Part shown: piece by piece, positions 6,822-14,517 of the stretch | Layout of the letters: every line of letters begins with the position of its first letter | Position numbering within the stretch: position 1 is the first letter of the stretch | Source: an uncultured Clostridia bacterium | Lineage (GTDB): Bacteria; Bacillota; Clostridia; Christensenellales; Aristaeellaceae | NCBI GenBank assembly: GCA_937907055.1 | Contig: CALCTW010000115.1 | Span: 1-17,375 of the forward strand | Direction of reading: 5' to 3' | Length of the DNA: 17,375 nucleotides | The notes under the pieces: model-generated | Told to the model about the DNA's origin: nothing | The model's database searches: none | The model's input: only the letters and a program-made list of their open reading frames with translations | Made by a program: the position numbers and the translations under genes

Positions 6822-6849
6822 ATTATAAAAGCAAACCACCCGATGTCAA
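6822..6849 (-). promoter_or_regulatory. Sigma-A promoter of the lysine importer operon
   Basis: On the minus strand TTGACA (6844-6849) and TATAAT (6822-6827) are separated by 16 bp. Transcription should begin near 6815, giving a leader of about 300 nt that contains the riboswitch and terminator. Confidence 0.85.
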
Positions 6850-7013
6850 GCGAAATACACAAGAAATGCAGAACACGAACATTCGTTGTCTTCCAGGAGC
6901 TTCGGCCCTGCGCAGGCTCCCTTCACCGGCATCGATTTTTCGCGTGATTCCGGAATACCTGACCGGAAAACAAGATCCCTCCGGGAGCGGCAGCACCTAT
7001 CTGATCAGAAAGA
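6850..7013. other. Intergenic region, no gene recognised
   Basis: This is the space downstream of the fic gene and upstream of the lysine promoter. Only short inverted repeats are seen (TTCCGG/CCGGAA near 6948-6969, GGAGC/GCTCC near 6896-6930) and neither has a T-tract. No clear terminator for fic was found. Confidence 0.4.
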
Positions 7014-8060
7014 TCACCGAAGCCGGTAATAGCAGATATTCTTGCCGTTTCCTTCCCGTCTGATCTCGCCGTCTGCAACCATTTTTCGCAGCGCGCCTTC
7101 TACAGCGCTCACACTCAGCGACGGGCAGAACTCGCGGATATCCTGCTTGGTGAATCTTCCAAGTTTGTTCATGGAGGCCTGTCTGACCATCTCAAGGGCC
7201 GGGATCTTCTTTTCCACAAGGGCAAACCGGTCCTCAAAATCCCGATAGGCGGCCAGGATCGTACCGAGCAGATACTTCATGAACGGGACCGTGTCCTCTG
7301 TTCCCTCATGCCAGCCGGTCTGCGCCTGACGGAGCGCGGCGTAATACAGGTCCTTCTCTTTGGCGATCTTCGCCTCAAGGGAGATATACCTTCCGACATA
7401 GAAACCGCTCCGGTACAGCAGCAGCGTTGTCAGAAGGCGGCTCATCCGGCCGTTACCGTCATTAAAGGGATGGATACGCAGAAAATCGTGAATAAAGATC
7501 GGGATGGCGATCAGCGGTTCAACCTCCATGTTACCGATCACACGGTTATACTCTTCGCAGATCCTGTCAAGCGCTTCCGGCGTTTCAAACGGCGCGAGGG
7601 GTGTAAAGAGCGTTTCGACATGCCCGTCCGGACAGGCGGCAGTGATATAATTCTGCACATTCTTTGTGTGTCCGGCCATGGGGTTGTTCATATGGCTGTA
7701 CATCACCTTGTGCAGCTGCAGAATATAATTGCGCGTGATGGGGATCGCGTCAAAATTCTCATGAATGATGCTCAGCGCGTCACGGTAACCGGCGATCTCC
7801 TGCTCATCGCGGTTTCTGGGCGTTGTCTTGTCTTCCACCAGCTGGCGGACGCGCGTGCTTGTGGTAACGATGCCCTCAATGGCATTGGATGCCTCTGTGC
7901 TCTGGATCTTCGCGATCTCGACCAGCTTTTCAAGTTCCTCCGGCCTCTGTCTGAGGTAAAGCTCCTGCTTGCCTGCCTCCTTATAGATCGCGCCGATCAG
8001 CCCCAGCATTTCCGAATCCCACTTCTGTGCTTTGATCGCCGTGTAGTTGAACTGCCTCAT
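7014..8060 (-). CDS. Fic-family protein with N-terminal inhibitory helix and C-terminal winged helix
   Basis: Fic enzymes transfer AMP (or another phosphate-linked group) from a nucleotide to hydroxyl side chains. The full active-site motif H-P-F-N-D-G-N-G-R-M-S-R is at 197-208, with catalytic His197. The inhibitory motif (S/T)xxxE(G/N) is present ahead of it as S58-N-A-I-E62-G63, so this is an auto-inhibited class II Fic and should not need a separate antitoxin. Residues about 295-348 (R-F-T-K-Q-D-I-R-E-F...V-E-G-A-L-R-K-M-V-A-D-G-E-I) look like a winged-helix DNA-binding domain. I chose the ATG at 8060 because GGAGG lies 7 nt upstream; the ATG at 8096 lies on the palindrome/promoter. The gene is monocistronic and has striking inverted repeats over its promoter, suggesting autoregulation. 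The target protein is unknown. Confidence 0.92.
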   Translation of the reverse strand: MRQFNYTAIKAQKWDSEMLGLIGAIYKEAGKQELYLRQRPEELEKLVEIAKIQSTEASNAIEGIVTTSTRVRQLVEDKTTPRNRDEQEIAGYRDALSIIHENFDAIPITRNYILQLHKVMYSHMNNPMAGHTKNVQNYITAACPDGHVETLFTPLAPFETPEALDRICEEYNRVIGNMEVEPLIAIPIFIHDFLRIHPFNDGNGRMSRLLTTLLLYRSGFYVGRYISLEAKIAKEKDLYYAALRQAQTGWHEGTEDTVPFMKYLLGTILAAYRDFEDRFALVEKKIPALEMVRQASMNKLGRFTKQDIREFCPSLSVSAVEGALRKMVADGEIRREGNGKNICYYRLR

Positions 8061-8078
8061 GCCCTTTCCTCCTTCTCT

Positions 8079-8109
8079 TTCCCTTATATTATGCACAATA
8101 ATAAGGGAA
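8079..8109. promoter_or_regulatory. Inverted repeat overlapping the fic promoter (putative operator)
   Basis: Arms TTCCCTTAT (8079-8087) and ATAAGGGAA (8101-8109) are perfect complements around a 13-bp AT-rich centre. The repeat spans the -10 box and most of the spacer of the fic promoter, so a bound protein would block RNA polymerase. Confidence 0.65.
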
Positions 8110-8116
8110 TCGTCAA
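8088..8116 (-). promoter_or_regulatory. Promoter of the fic gene
   Basis: On the minus strand TTGACG (8111-8116) and CATAAT (8088-8093) are 17 bp apart, each with one mismatch to consensus, and lie about 30 nt upstream of the chosen fic start. Confidence 0.7.
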
Positions 8117-8121
8117 TGCTT

Positions 8122-8139
8122 TAAGGGATTATTCCCTTA
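8122..8139. promoter_or_regulatory. Second inverted repeat upstream of fic
   Basis: TAAGGGA (8122-8128) and TCCCTTA (8133-8139) form a perfect 7-bp inverted repeat around TTAT. It shares the AAGGGA half-site with the repeat over the promoter and sits just upstream of the -35 box. Confidence 0.6.
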
Positions 8140-8228
8140 CTATCGTACATAAAATAAGGAAGCAATGCCCTGATAAGCATTTTGGCACACAGACGATCCA
8201 CGCATTCTCTTTTCTCCTCCCCCATCCC

Positions 8229-8273
8229 TTGACATTCCGCCTGTTTGTGATAAACTGAAAAATGGTCATTTTT
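8229..8273 (+). promoter_or_regulatory. Promoter of the WG-repeat gene with a palindrome at the expected start site
   Basis: TTGACA (8229-8234) and TAAACT (8251-8256) are 16 bp apart; the -10 box is weak (4 of 6). Immediately after it AAAAATG-GT-CATTTTT (8258-8273) is a perfect inverted repeat covering the predicted transcription start, which could be an operator or a leader hairpin. Confidence 0.55.
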
Positions 8274-8302
8274 CCAACTTATTATTAAAAAGGAGTAACA
8301 CC

Positions 8303-9763
8303 ATGAAGATCAACAAGATCCTCGCCGCTGTGCTGTGTGTCATGATGGTCCTGCCGCTGTGCTTCGTTGCCGTAGCGGAAACCACCGTTACCTCTGACGT
8401 GCTTTCCGTGTACGATGCCAGTCTGGTCAAGGGCACCAATCGCCTGATCATCCGCAAGACCAGCGATCGTTCCTACCTGCTGTGCGATCTGGAGGGCAAT
8501 CCTCTCTCCGAAACCGCCTACGATTCCATGCACGATGCCTCCTATGGTCTGATCGAAGTCAAGACGGAAAACGATGATGTCAACTGCATCGGTGTCATCG
8601 ACGCGAACGGCGCGGTGGTCGTTCCCACCGAATACGGCGATATCAAGTATCTCTCCGATCGCTGGGTGTTGGGCATCGTCCTGGAGCCCTCCAACGAAGA
8701 GCACTATGATTACACCACCTATCTCAGCAGTGAAAAGCACTTCTTCCTGATCTCCCGCTATGATGTCTACTACATGGGCACCAAGGTGGGTGAGATGGGC
8801 CGCACCGAATACAAGTACGGCACTGCTTACGGCGCCTACCTGATGGTGCAGAACGAGCTGGGCGAGCGGACCGGTTACGATTCCGCCTTCAACAAGAGCC
8901 CCTACGCCATCCGCTATTCCACCGAATATGACTATGACTACCAGACGAAGATCATCACCCATGTCTGCAGCGGTCTGCCGGCCTTCACCGAAGGCTGCGA
9001 GCTGAAGGCCGAGGATGTCGCCGTGCCCACCTACGAGCTCGACAATATCCTGTATGACCTGCAGGGCAATCAGCTGGGTGATTTCTCCGCCTACAGCTCC
9101 ATCTATGATCCCGATAACGGCTATGTGTTCGTGCGCACCAAGGACAACAAGTACGGCATCACCGACATCAACGCCAATGTGCTGATCCCGGCCGAGCTGG
9201 ACAATCACCCCTACTCCTCCGCGCCCCTCTTTACCTCCGGCTATCAGGTGGTCTCCAAGGACGGCAAGCTGTGCTTTGCCACCCCCGAGGGCATCGTGCT
9301 CACCTCCAAGATCAGCAGTTCTGTTTCTCATCGTGAAGTGGGCGTCTTCAGCCATGTGGAAAATGACGACGGCACCCGCTGCGTGATTTCCCCGCTGGGT
9401 CAGCTGCCTGATTCCTACAAGAACATCATGAGTGCCTCCTCCAACACCGGCAAGATCCTCGCCGTGCAGAACACCAATGATGAGGTCTATGTGATCGGCA
9501 TGGCCGGTGAAGTGGTCATCCCCGTTGATGCCCGCGTCGACAGCCTCTACAAGTATGAAGTCTCCGATGACGGCACCATCGTGCTCGTCAATGCCGGCCG
9601 CAACAACGATCGTCTGTATGACTTCATCGTCTACCATGTGGATTATGATGTAAACAGCGTGGAAGCGCTGGATGACGGCACCTGGGTGTGCGAATGCGGT
9701 TCTGTGAACGACAATAACTATTGCCCCTTCTGCGGCCGCCCCAATCCCAAGAACGCTCAGTAA
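8303..9763 (+). CDS. Secreted WG-repeat protein with C-terminal zinc ribbon
   Basis: This 486-residue protein has a clear signal peptide (MKINKILAAVLCVMMVLPLC..., cleavage likely after A-V-A, residue 25). The body contains degenerate WG-type repeats of about 40-60 residues in which a strand pair ends in an 'I-D-x-x-G-x-V-V-I-P' block: I-G-V-I-D-A-N-G-A-V-V-V-P-T-E-Y (96-111), Y-G-I-T-D-I-N-A-N-V-L-I-P-A-E-L-D (284-300) and V-Y-V-I-G-M-A-G-E-V-V-I-P (395-407). The tail is a small zinc ribbon W-V-C463-E-C465-G...C474-P-F-C477-G-R-P, a module more familiar from cytoplasmic proteins. Start support is AAAGGAG 9 nt before the ATG. It diverges from fic and is probably monocistronic. Its function is unknown; WG repeats often occur in surface proteins thought to bind other molecules. 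Confidence 0.85.
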   Translation: MKINKILAAVLCVMMVLPLCFVAVAETTVTSDVLSVYDASLVKGTNRLIIRKTSDRSYLLCDLEGNPLSETAYDSMHDASYGLIEVKTENDDVNCIGVIDANGAVVVPTEYGDIKYLSDRWVLGIVLEPSNEEHYDYTTYLSSEKHFFLISRYDVYYMGTKVGEMGRTEYKYGTAYGAYLMVQNELGERTGYDSAFNKSPYAIRYSTEYDYDYQTKIITHVCSGLPAFTEGCELKAEDVAVPTYELDNILYDLQGNQLGDFSAYSSIYDPDNGYVFVRTKDNKYGITDINANVLIPAELDNHPYSSAPLFTSGYQVVSKDGKLCFATPEGIVLTSKISSSVSHREVGVFSHVENDDGTRCVISPLGQLPDSYKNIMSASSNTGKILAVQNTNDEVYVIGMAGEVVIPVDARVDSLYKYEVSDDGTIVLVNAGRNNDRLYDFIVYHVDYDVNSVEALDDGTWVCECGSVNDNNYCPFCGRPNPKNAQ

Positions 9764-9828
9764 GACCGATCCGGGGGACCGTGATCTGATCCGTCACCTC
9801 CGGTCTTCATCCTTAAAATGAACATCAA

Positions 9829-9870
9829 AAGGCCGGGATCCTCCTGCGAGGGTCCCGGCCTTCTTCTGTG
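9829..9870. terminator. Bidirectional terminator between convergent genes
   Basis: AAGGCCGGGATCCT (9829-9842) pairs with AGGGTCCCGGCCTT (9849-9862) with one G-T wobble around CCTGCG. TTCTTCT follows on the plus strand and TTTTGATGTT on the minus strand. It serves the WG-repeat gene (+) and the secreted protein at 9896 (-). Confidence 0.8.
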
Positions 9871-9895
9871 TCCGGACGCTGTTTTCGCGCCCTGT

Positions 9896-10465
9896 TCACA
9901 AGCCCCGGATGTCGTATTGCGGTATCTTGTTCACATTATAGTTCTTATCTGTATACATCAGAATGATCTGATATTGATCATCGAATCCGCCTCTGAAAAG
10001 CCAGATATTTGTGTTATTGACCGTCCACTGATGCGCGTGGGAAAATTCCATATAGTTGCTTCCCTGAAAATCCAGATTCATAACGGCTCCCATATACTTC
10101 AGCACCGTATCCCCGGATAACTTCTGAGGATTACCGTAAACATAGGTCAGCGCGTTTTGGAGGTATTCATAGTCAGATACTTCGGAATTGTAAAGATTCA
10201 GCTCATACATCACCATGAACAGATCGTCCCCGGCAAAGTCATACTCTTTGATCGCCTCATACTTGCTGATCGGCGCTCCGGTCACCCTCAGATAATGAAC
10301 CCCGTCATGATACTGCCGTTCAGAAAAATAGGAAGGATCGCATTTTCTGACCTCATCCTGACTCATGCCCCATCTGACACCGTTTGAAAACGTGAAGGTA
10401 TCCGCCAATGCCGCGGAGGACAGGAAAAAGATCACCACGAATAACAGGGAAACCGCTTTTTTCAT
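9896..10465 (-). CDS. Small secreted protein of unknown function
   Basis: This 189-residue product has a typical signal peptide (MKKAVSLLFVVIFFLSSAALA, then D) and no further membrane segment. The mature part begins T-F-T-F-S-N-G-V-R-W-G-M-S-Q-D-E-V, a 'W-G-M-S-x-x-E-V' opening seen in various uncharacterised exported bacterial proteins, and is rich in aromatic residues and short strands. I do not recognise the family. The ATG at 10465 has GGAGAG 8 nt upstream. An ATG at 10486 overlaps the upstream stop as ATGA and would lengthen the signal-peptide n-region by seven residues (MNRRDKH), so either could be used. It is cotranscribed with the RseC-like gene. The terminator at 9829-9862 follows. 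Confidence 0.75.
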   Translation of the reverse strand: MKKAVSLLFVVIFFLSSAALADTFTFSNGVRWGMSQDEVRKCDPSYFSERQYHDGVHYLRVTGAPISKYEAIKEYDFAGDDLFMVMYELNLYNSEVSDYEYLQNALTYVYGNPQKLSGDTVLKYMGAVMNLDFQGSNYMEFSHAHQWTVNNTNIWLFRGGFDDQYQIILMYTDKNYNVNKIPQYDIRGL

Positions 10466-10482
10466 ATGCTTATCTCTCCGGT

Positions 10483-10920
10483 TCATTTCTCTTCTTCCGC
10501 GGATTCCGGCTCCTGCGCCGTCTGCTCCGCCGGCACCACCGCGATCAGCTGCGGCGTGTAATCGCTCTTTTTCCCCAGCTTCCTATCCACCTGATGCAGC
10601 ACCAGATAACTGACCGCCAGCAGCGCCACGCCCAGCACCGCCGCGATCACATCATTTTTAAACACGAAGGAACCGATCAGCAGCCCCAGCAGCATGAAGG
10701 CCAGCGGCACCAGATACACGATCGCGGAAATGCGGAACACCTTCGCGTCCGGCATATCCACCGCCACGCGGTCTCCGGGCTTCGCGTTCCCCCGGATACG
10801 GGTCATATGCGTGTGCCCGTGCCCGGCGCAGGCGCCGCACTTTTCGCAGGCCTCGGGGCGCTCAAAGCACACCTCCAGCATTTCTCCGTCCACTCTCTTC
10901 ACAATGCCTTCGCGGATCAT
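10483..10920 (-). CDS. RseC/MucC-like (SoxR-reducing system) membrane protein
   Basis: This 145-residue protein matches the RseC family. It has an N-terminal strand-rich part I-R-E-G-I-V-K-R-V-D-G, a cysteine cluster C18...C25-E-K-C28-G-A-C31 that may hold an iron-sulfur centre or metal, P-G-D-R-V-A-V-D-M, then two transmembrane helices (about 60-82 and 86-106), and a charged cytoplasmic tail. Homologues modulate sigma-E signalling in Escherichia coli (RseC) or are linked to Rnf/Rsx electron transport that reduces SoxR; no rnf genes are in view. I chose the ATG at 10920 because GGAAGGG lies upstream. The ATG at 10944 would sit only about 4 nt from the predicted transcription start. The stop overlaps an ATG of the downstream secreted-protein gene. 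Confidence 0.85.
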   Translation of the reverse strand: MIREGIVKRVDGEMLEVCFERPEACEKCGACAGHGHTHMTRIRGNAKPGDRVAVDMPDAKVFRISAIVYLVPLAFMLLGLLIGSFVFKNDVIAAVLGVALLAVSYLVLHQVDRKLGKKSDYTPQLIAVVPAEQTAQEPESAEEEK

Positions 10921-10954
10921 TCTTTTTCCCTTCCTTCCGGTCATTTACGGAAGC

Positions 10955-10983
10955 ATTATAGCACAAGCCCTTCCGATGAACAA
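10955..10983 (-). promoter_or_regulatory. Promoter of the RseC-like operon
   Basis: A perfect TATAAT (10955-10960, minus strand) is preceded at 17 bp by TTGTTC (10978-10983), a weak -35 box. Transcription would begin near 10948, supporting the internal ATG at 10920 as the start. Confidence 0.65.
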
Positions 10984-11033
10984 GCAGCGCGCGAAAGAAC
11001 AAAATATACAAAAAAGTAGGCATTTTTGCATTT

Positions 11034-11047
11034 TGTAAACGATTACA
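11034..11047. promoter_or_regulatory. cre-like / LacI-family operator upstream of the GH2 gene
   Basis: TGTAAACGATTACA fits the CcpA catabolite-response consensus TGWAANCGNTNWCA at every position and has the central CG typical of LacI-family operators. It lies 85 nt before the glycosidase start. I could not place a convincing promoter for that gene, so whether the site represses by overlap or roadblock is open. Confidence 0.65.
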
Positions 11048-11131
11048 GGCAGGAAAACCGACCAGATATCACGAAAAAAGGAGAAGGATCCACAAGATCC
11101 GCATGTTTCAGAATAAGGATGGAAAAGCGTT

Positions 11132-14100
11132 ATGCTGTTCAATGACCGCTGGAGTTTTTGCAAAACCGAACGAACAGAAGAAAACCTGCTCCGTTTCCCT
11201 GCACCGGATCAGTATCGCAAGATCGATCTGCCCCACGACTGGGCGATCTACAAGACTGAAGATTTTTACCGCACCACGATCGGCTGGTACCGTGCCGAAC
11301 TGCCCCGCGCGCAGAAGCCGCACGCCTTCTTGTGCTTTGACGGCGTATACATGGACAGCACGCTTTTCGTGAACGGCGAGCAGGCCGGCGAATGGAAATA
11401 CGGCTATACCGCGCATCAGTATGATATCGGCGCGCTGCTCACCCGTGATGTCAACGAAGTCATCGTCCGGGTGGATTTCCGCTCCCCCAACAGCCGCTGG
11501 TACTCCGGCGCCGGCATCTACCGTGATGTGGAATATATCGAGAAGGACGCGGCCTATCTGCCGCTGAACGGCGCCTACCTGCATGCCGAAAAGGCCGAAA
11601 ACGGCTGGGATGTCACGGCGCGTGTGGAGGCGGTCGGCGGTGATCAGGTAAAGCTGGAGCTGGCCGGCGCTTCCTGCCTGATGCCCGTAAAGGACGGCAT
11701 CGCGGCCGGCACCCTGCATGTGGACGCGCCGCGCGTGTGGGATCTGCAGGATCCCTACACCTACACCGCGCGTGTCACGCTTCTGCAGGGCGAAGCCGTC
11801 ATGGATGAAGCGGAGACCGCCTTCGGCTTCCGTCAGATCCGCTTTGACTGCGATCACGGCTTCTTCCTCAACGAAAAGCATGTCAAGCTGCACGGTGTCT
11901 GTCTGCATCACGATCTGGGCGCTGTCGGCTCCGCCTTCAATAAGGCCGCCGCGCGCCGCCAGCTGCTGCTGATGAAGCGCATGGGCGTGAACGCGCTGCG
12001 CACCAGCCACAATCCCCCCGCGAAGCAGATGATGGATCTGTGCGATGAACTGGGCATTCTGGTGAACAGCGAAGCCTTTGATATGTGGGGTCTGCAAAAG
12101 ACCGCCTATGATTACGCCCGTTTCTTTAACGAGTGGGTCGAAAAGGATGTCGCCGGCTGGGTCCGCCGGGATCGCAATCATCCCAGCGTCATTCTGTGGA
12201 GCATGGGCAATGAAATCTACGACACCCACGCCGGTGAGATCGGCATGAATGAGATGCTGCGCATCCGCGAGGCAGTCTGGGCGCACGATCCTCTGCACAA
12301 CGCCTTTGCCACCATCGGCAGCAACTACATCCCGTGGGAAAACACGCAGAAGTGCGCCGATGTGCTGAAGCTGATCGGCTACAACTATGCCGAGCGCCTG
12401 TATGACGAGCATCACGCCGCGCATCCGGACTGGATGATCTACGGCAGCGAGACCGCCAGCATCGTGCAGAGCCGCGGCATCTATCACTTCCCGGCCTCCG
12501 AGAACATTCTGGCGGATGATGATCTGCAGTGCTCCAGCCTGAACAACTCCACCACCAGCTGGGGCGCCAAGACCATCAGCGGCTGCATCACCCAGGATCG
12601 TGATACCGAGCACTGCGCCGGTCAGTTCCTCTGGACGGGCACGGATTATCTGGGCGAGCCCACCCCCTACCACACCAAGAACAGTTATTTCGGCCTGGCA
12701 GACACCGCGGGCTATGAAAAGGATATTTATTATATCTTCAAGGCCGGCTGGGATGAGGATCCCGCCCCCTTCCTGCACCTGTGGCCCTACTGGGATTTCA
12801 ATGAAGGCCAGCTGATCGACATCTTTACCACCACAAACCAGCCGGTGGTCATCCTGACCCTGAACGGCAAGGAAGTAGGCCGCCGCGAAATGGACTGCAA
12901 ACACGGCGCGGAAATGTACGTTCACTTCCGGCTGCCCTATGAAAAGGGAGTTCTGGAGGCCAAAGCGCTGGATGCCGCGGGCCATGTGACCTGCACCGCC
13001 TGCTGCCGCAGCTTCGGCGATGCCGCCGCGCTCTGCGCGGAGGCGGACAAGACCGCCCTCAAGGCGGATGGCCGTGACATGATCTTCGTCACCATCACCG
13101 CCAGAGACAAGGACGGCAATCCGGTGGAGAACGCCGTAAACCGCGTACAGGTACGCGTGGAGGGCGCTGCCCGTCTGGCCGGTCTGGACGCCGGCGACAG
13201 CACGGATATGGACAGCTTCAAGCAGGATAATCGCCGCATGTTCTCCGGCAAGCTGCTCGCCATGCTGATGAGCAACGGCAAGGAGGGCGATATCCGTGTG
13301 ACGGTCACAAGCCCCGGTCTGGAAAGCGCGGTGCTTGAACTGCAATCTCTCCCCTGCCCGGCCTGTGAAAAACAGGGCGTGGGTGTGTATGAGACCATCC
13401 CCGAAAGCGCGCCTGTGACCGAGATCCCCGTGCGCAAGATCGAGCTTTCCTTCCCGGACGGCACCCGGATGAACGCCGAAAATAAGAACATCCGCGTCCG
13501 CGCGAAGATCCTGCCCGAAAACGCCACTTATCGGGATCTGCACTGGCGCATGGTGAATGACGCCGGCATCGACTGCCCGCTGGCCGTGATCAAAACAGAC
13601 GGCTGCGAAGGCATCATCACCGGCCGTTTTGACGGTGATCTGCGTATCCGCTGCCTTGCGGACAACGGTCAGGATCACGCCTGCGTGATCAGCCAGATGG
13701 AACTGCACTGCGAAGGCCTCGGCGATGCCAGGCTGGACCCCTACAGCTTCCTCAGCTGCGGATTGCACGATATGGATAACGGTATGAGCAGCGCCGGCAA
13801 CGAGCGCGGAATCGCCACCGCCAACACTGCCGAAAGCATGTTCGGTTTCAGCGCCATCGATTTCGGCGATTACGGCAGCGATGAGCTGACCATCCCCATC
13901 TTCACCCTCAACGGCGAGCGCTACGACTTTGAGATCTGGGACGGCGATCCGTACAACGGCGGCGAATTGGTCTGCAACGCCGTGTATCAGAAGCCCAGCA
14001 TCTGGAACGTGTATCAGGAGGAGACCTACACCCTCACCCGCCGCCTGAAGGGCATCCGCACCCTGTGCTTCGTCACCCATGACAAGATGCACATGAAGGG

Positions 14101-14491
14101 CTTCACCTTCAAGCGCTACGACCGCGCCTTCTCTCCGCTGGATCTGACCGACGCCCTCAGCGTGTACGGCGATGACTTCACCCGTGACGGCACGGTGCTG
14201 CGGGATATCGGCAACAACGTGGCCATCGACCTTGGCGAACTGGATTTCGGCGATGCCGAGGCGCTGTCTGTCACCCTGCGCGGCTACAGCCCCATCCCGG
14301 TCAACACCATCCACGTCCGCTTCAAGGATGAGAACGGCATGGATGCCCGCGCGGTGGAATTTACCCACGAGGACGATGTGAGCGAAAAATCCTTCCCCAT
14401 GCCCGGCATCACCGGCAAAAAGCATGTGGAGCTCGTCTTCCTGCCCGGCAGCAAGTTCGATCTGCACAGTGTGCGGTTCAGTCATTCATAA
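11132..14491 (+). CDS. Glycoside hydrolase family 2 enzyme (beta-galactosidase-like) with C-terminal CBM6-like modules
   Basis: This 1119-residue retaining glycosidase has the following domains in order: jelly-roll sugar-binding domain (about 1-135; F-D-G-V-Y-M-D-S, N-G), Ig-like domain (140-235), and TIM barrel (236-545) with R-T-S-H-N-P-P (290-296). The acid/base is Glu361 (S-M-G-N-E) and the likely nucleophile Glu440 (Y-G-S-E-T). A DUF4982-type domain (550-620; V-V-I-L-T-L-N-G-K-E-V-G-R) follows, then a Glyco_hydro2_C5/invasin-like domain (630-738; L-A-G-L-D-A-G-D), a BIG_2-like domain (766-860) and two tandem CBM6-like modules (about 862-996 and 1003-1119). There is no signal peptide, so it is probably cytoplasmic and acts on imported oligosaccharides. 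The exact sugar cannot be read from sequence. A weak AAGGATGG precedes the ATG; the N-terminus L-F-N-D-R-W-S-F fits the family start. Confidence 0.92.
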   Translation: MLFNDRWSFCKTERTEENLLRFPAPDQYRKIDLPHDWAIYKTEDFYRTTIGWYRAELPRAQKPHAFLCFDGVYMDSTLFVNGEQAGEWKYGYTAHQYDIGALLTRDVNEVIVRVDFRSPNSRWYSGAGIYRDVEYIEKDAAYLPLNGAYLHAEKAENGWDVTARVEAVGGDQVKLELAGASCLMPVKDGIAAGTLHVDAPRVWDLQDPYTYTARVTLLQGEAVMDEAETAFGFRQIRFDCDHGFFLNEKHVKLHGVCLHHDLGAVGSAFNKAAARRQLLLMKRMGVNALRTSHNPPAKQMMDLCDELGILVNSEAFDMWGLQKTAYDYARFFNEWVEKDVAGWVRRDRNHPSVILWSMGNEIYDTHAGEIGMNEMLRIREAVWAHDPLHNAFATIGSNYIPWENTQKCADVLKLIGYNYAERLYDEHHAAHPDWMIYGSETASIVQSRGIYHFPASENILADDDLQCSSLNNSTTSWGAKTISGCITQDRDTEHCAGQFLWTGTDYLGEPTPYHTKNSYFGLADTAGYEKDIYYIFKAGWDEDPAPFLHLWPYWDFNEGQLIDIFTTTNQPVVILTLNGKEVGRREMDCKHGAEMYVHFRLPYEKGVLEAKALDAAGHVTCTACCRSFGDAAALCAEADKTALKADGRDMIFVTITARDKDGNPVENAVNRVQVRVEGAARLAGLDAGDSTDMDSFKQDNRRMFSGKLLAMLMSNGKEGDIRVTVTSPGLESAVLELQSLPCPACEKQGVGVYETIPESAPVTEIPVRKIELSFPDGTRMNAENKNIRVRAKILPENATYRDLHWRMVNDAGIDCPLAVIKTDGCEGIITGRFDGDLRIRCLADNGQDHACVISQMELHCEGLGDARLDPYSFLSCGLHDMDNGMSSAGNERGIATANTAESMFGFSAIDFGDYGSDELTIPIFTLNGERYDFEIWDGDPYNGGELVCNAVYQKPSIWNVYQEETYTLTRRLKGIRTLCFVTHDKMHMKGFTFKRYDRAFSPLDLTDALSVYGDDFTRDGTVLRDIGNNVAIDLGELDFGDAEALSVTLRGYSPIPVNTIHVRFKDENGMDARAVEFTHEDDVSEKSFPMPGITGKKHVELVFLPGSKFDLHSVRFSHS

Positions 14492-14517
14492 TTTGCAATA
14501 AGTATACAGAAATAAAG

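Noticed and set aside
7014..8060. Fic protein as the toxin of a two-gene toxin-antitoxin pair
   Set aside because: No small antitoxin gene lies next to it, and the inhibitory S-x-x-x-E-G motif is inside the same protein.
8285..9637. A 450-codon open frame antisense to the WG-repeat gene
   Set aside because: This is the same codon-bias shadow. The plus strand has a signal peptide, repeats, zinc ribbon and ribosome site.
11108..14485. A 1125-codon open frame antisense to the GH2 gene
   Set aside because: It mirrors the GC-rich codon usage of the real gene, which removes antisense stops. Its translation has no recognisable domain or start signal, while the plus strand has a complete GH2 architecture.
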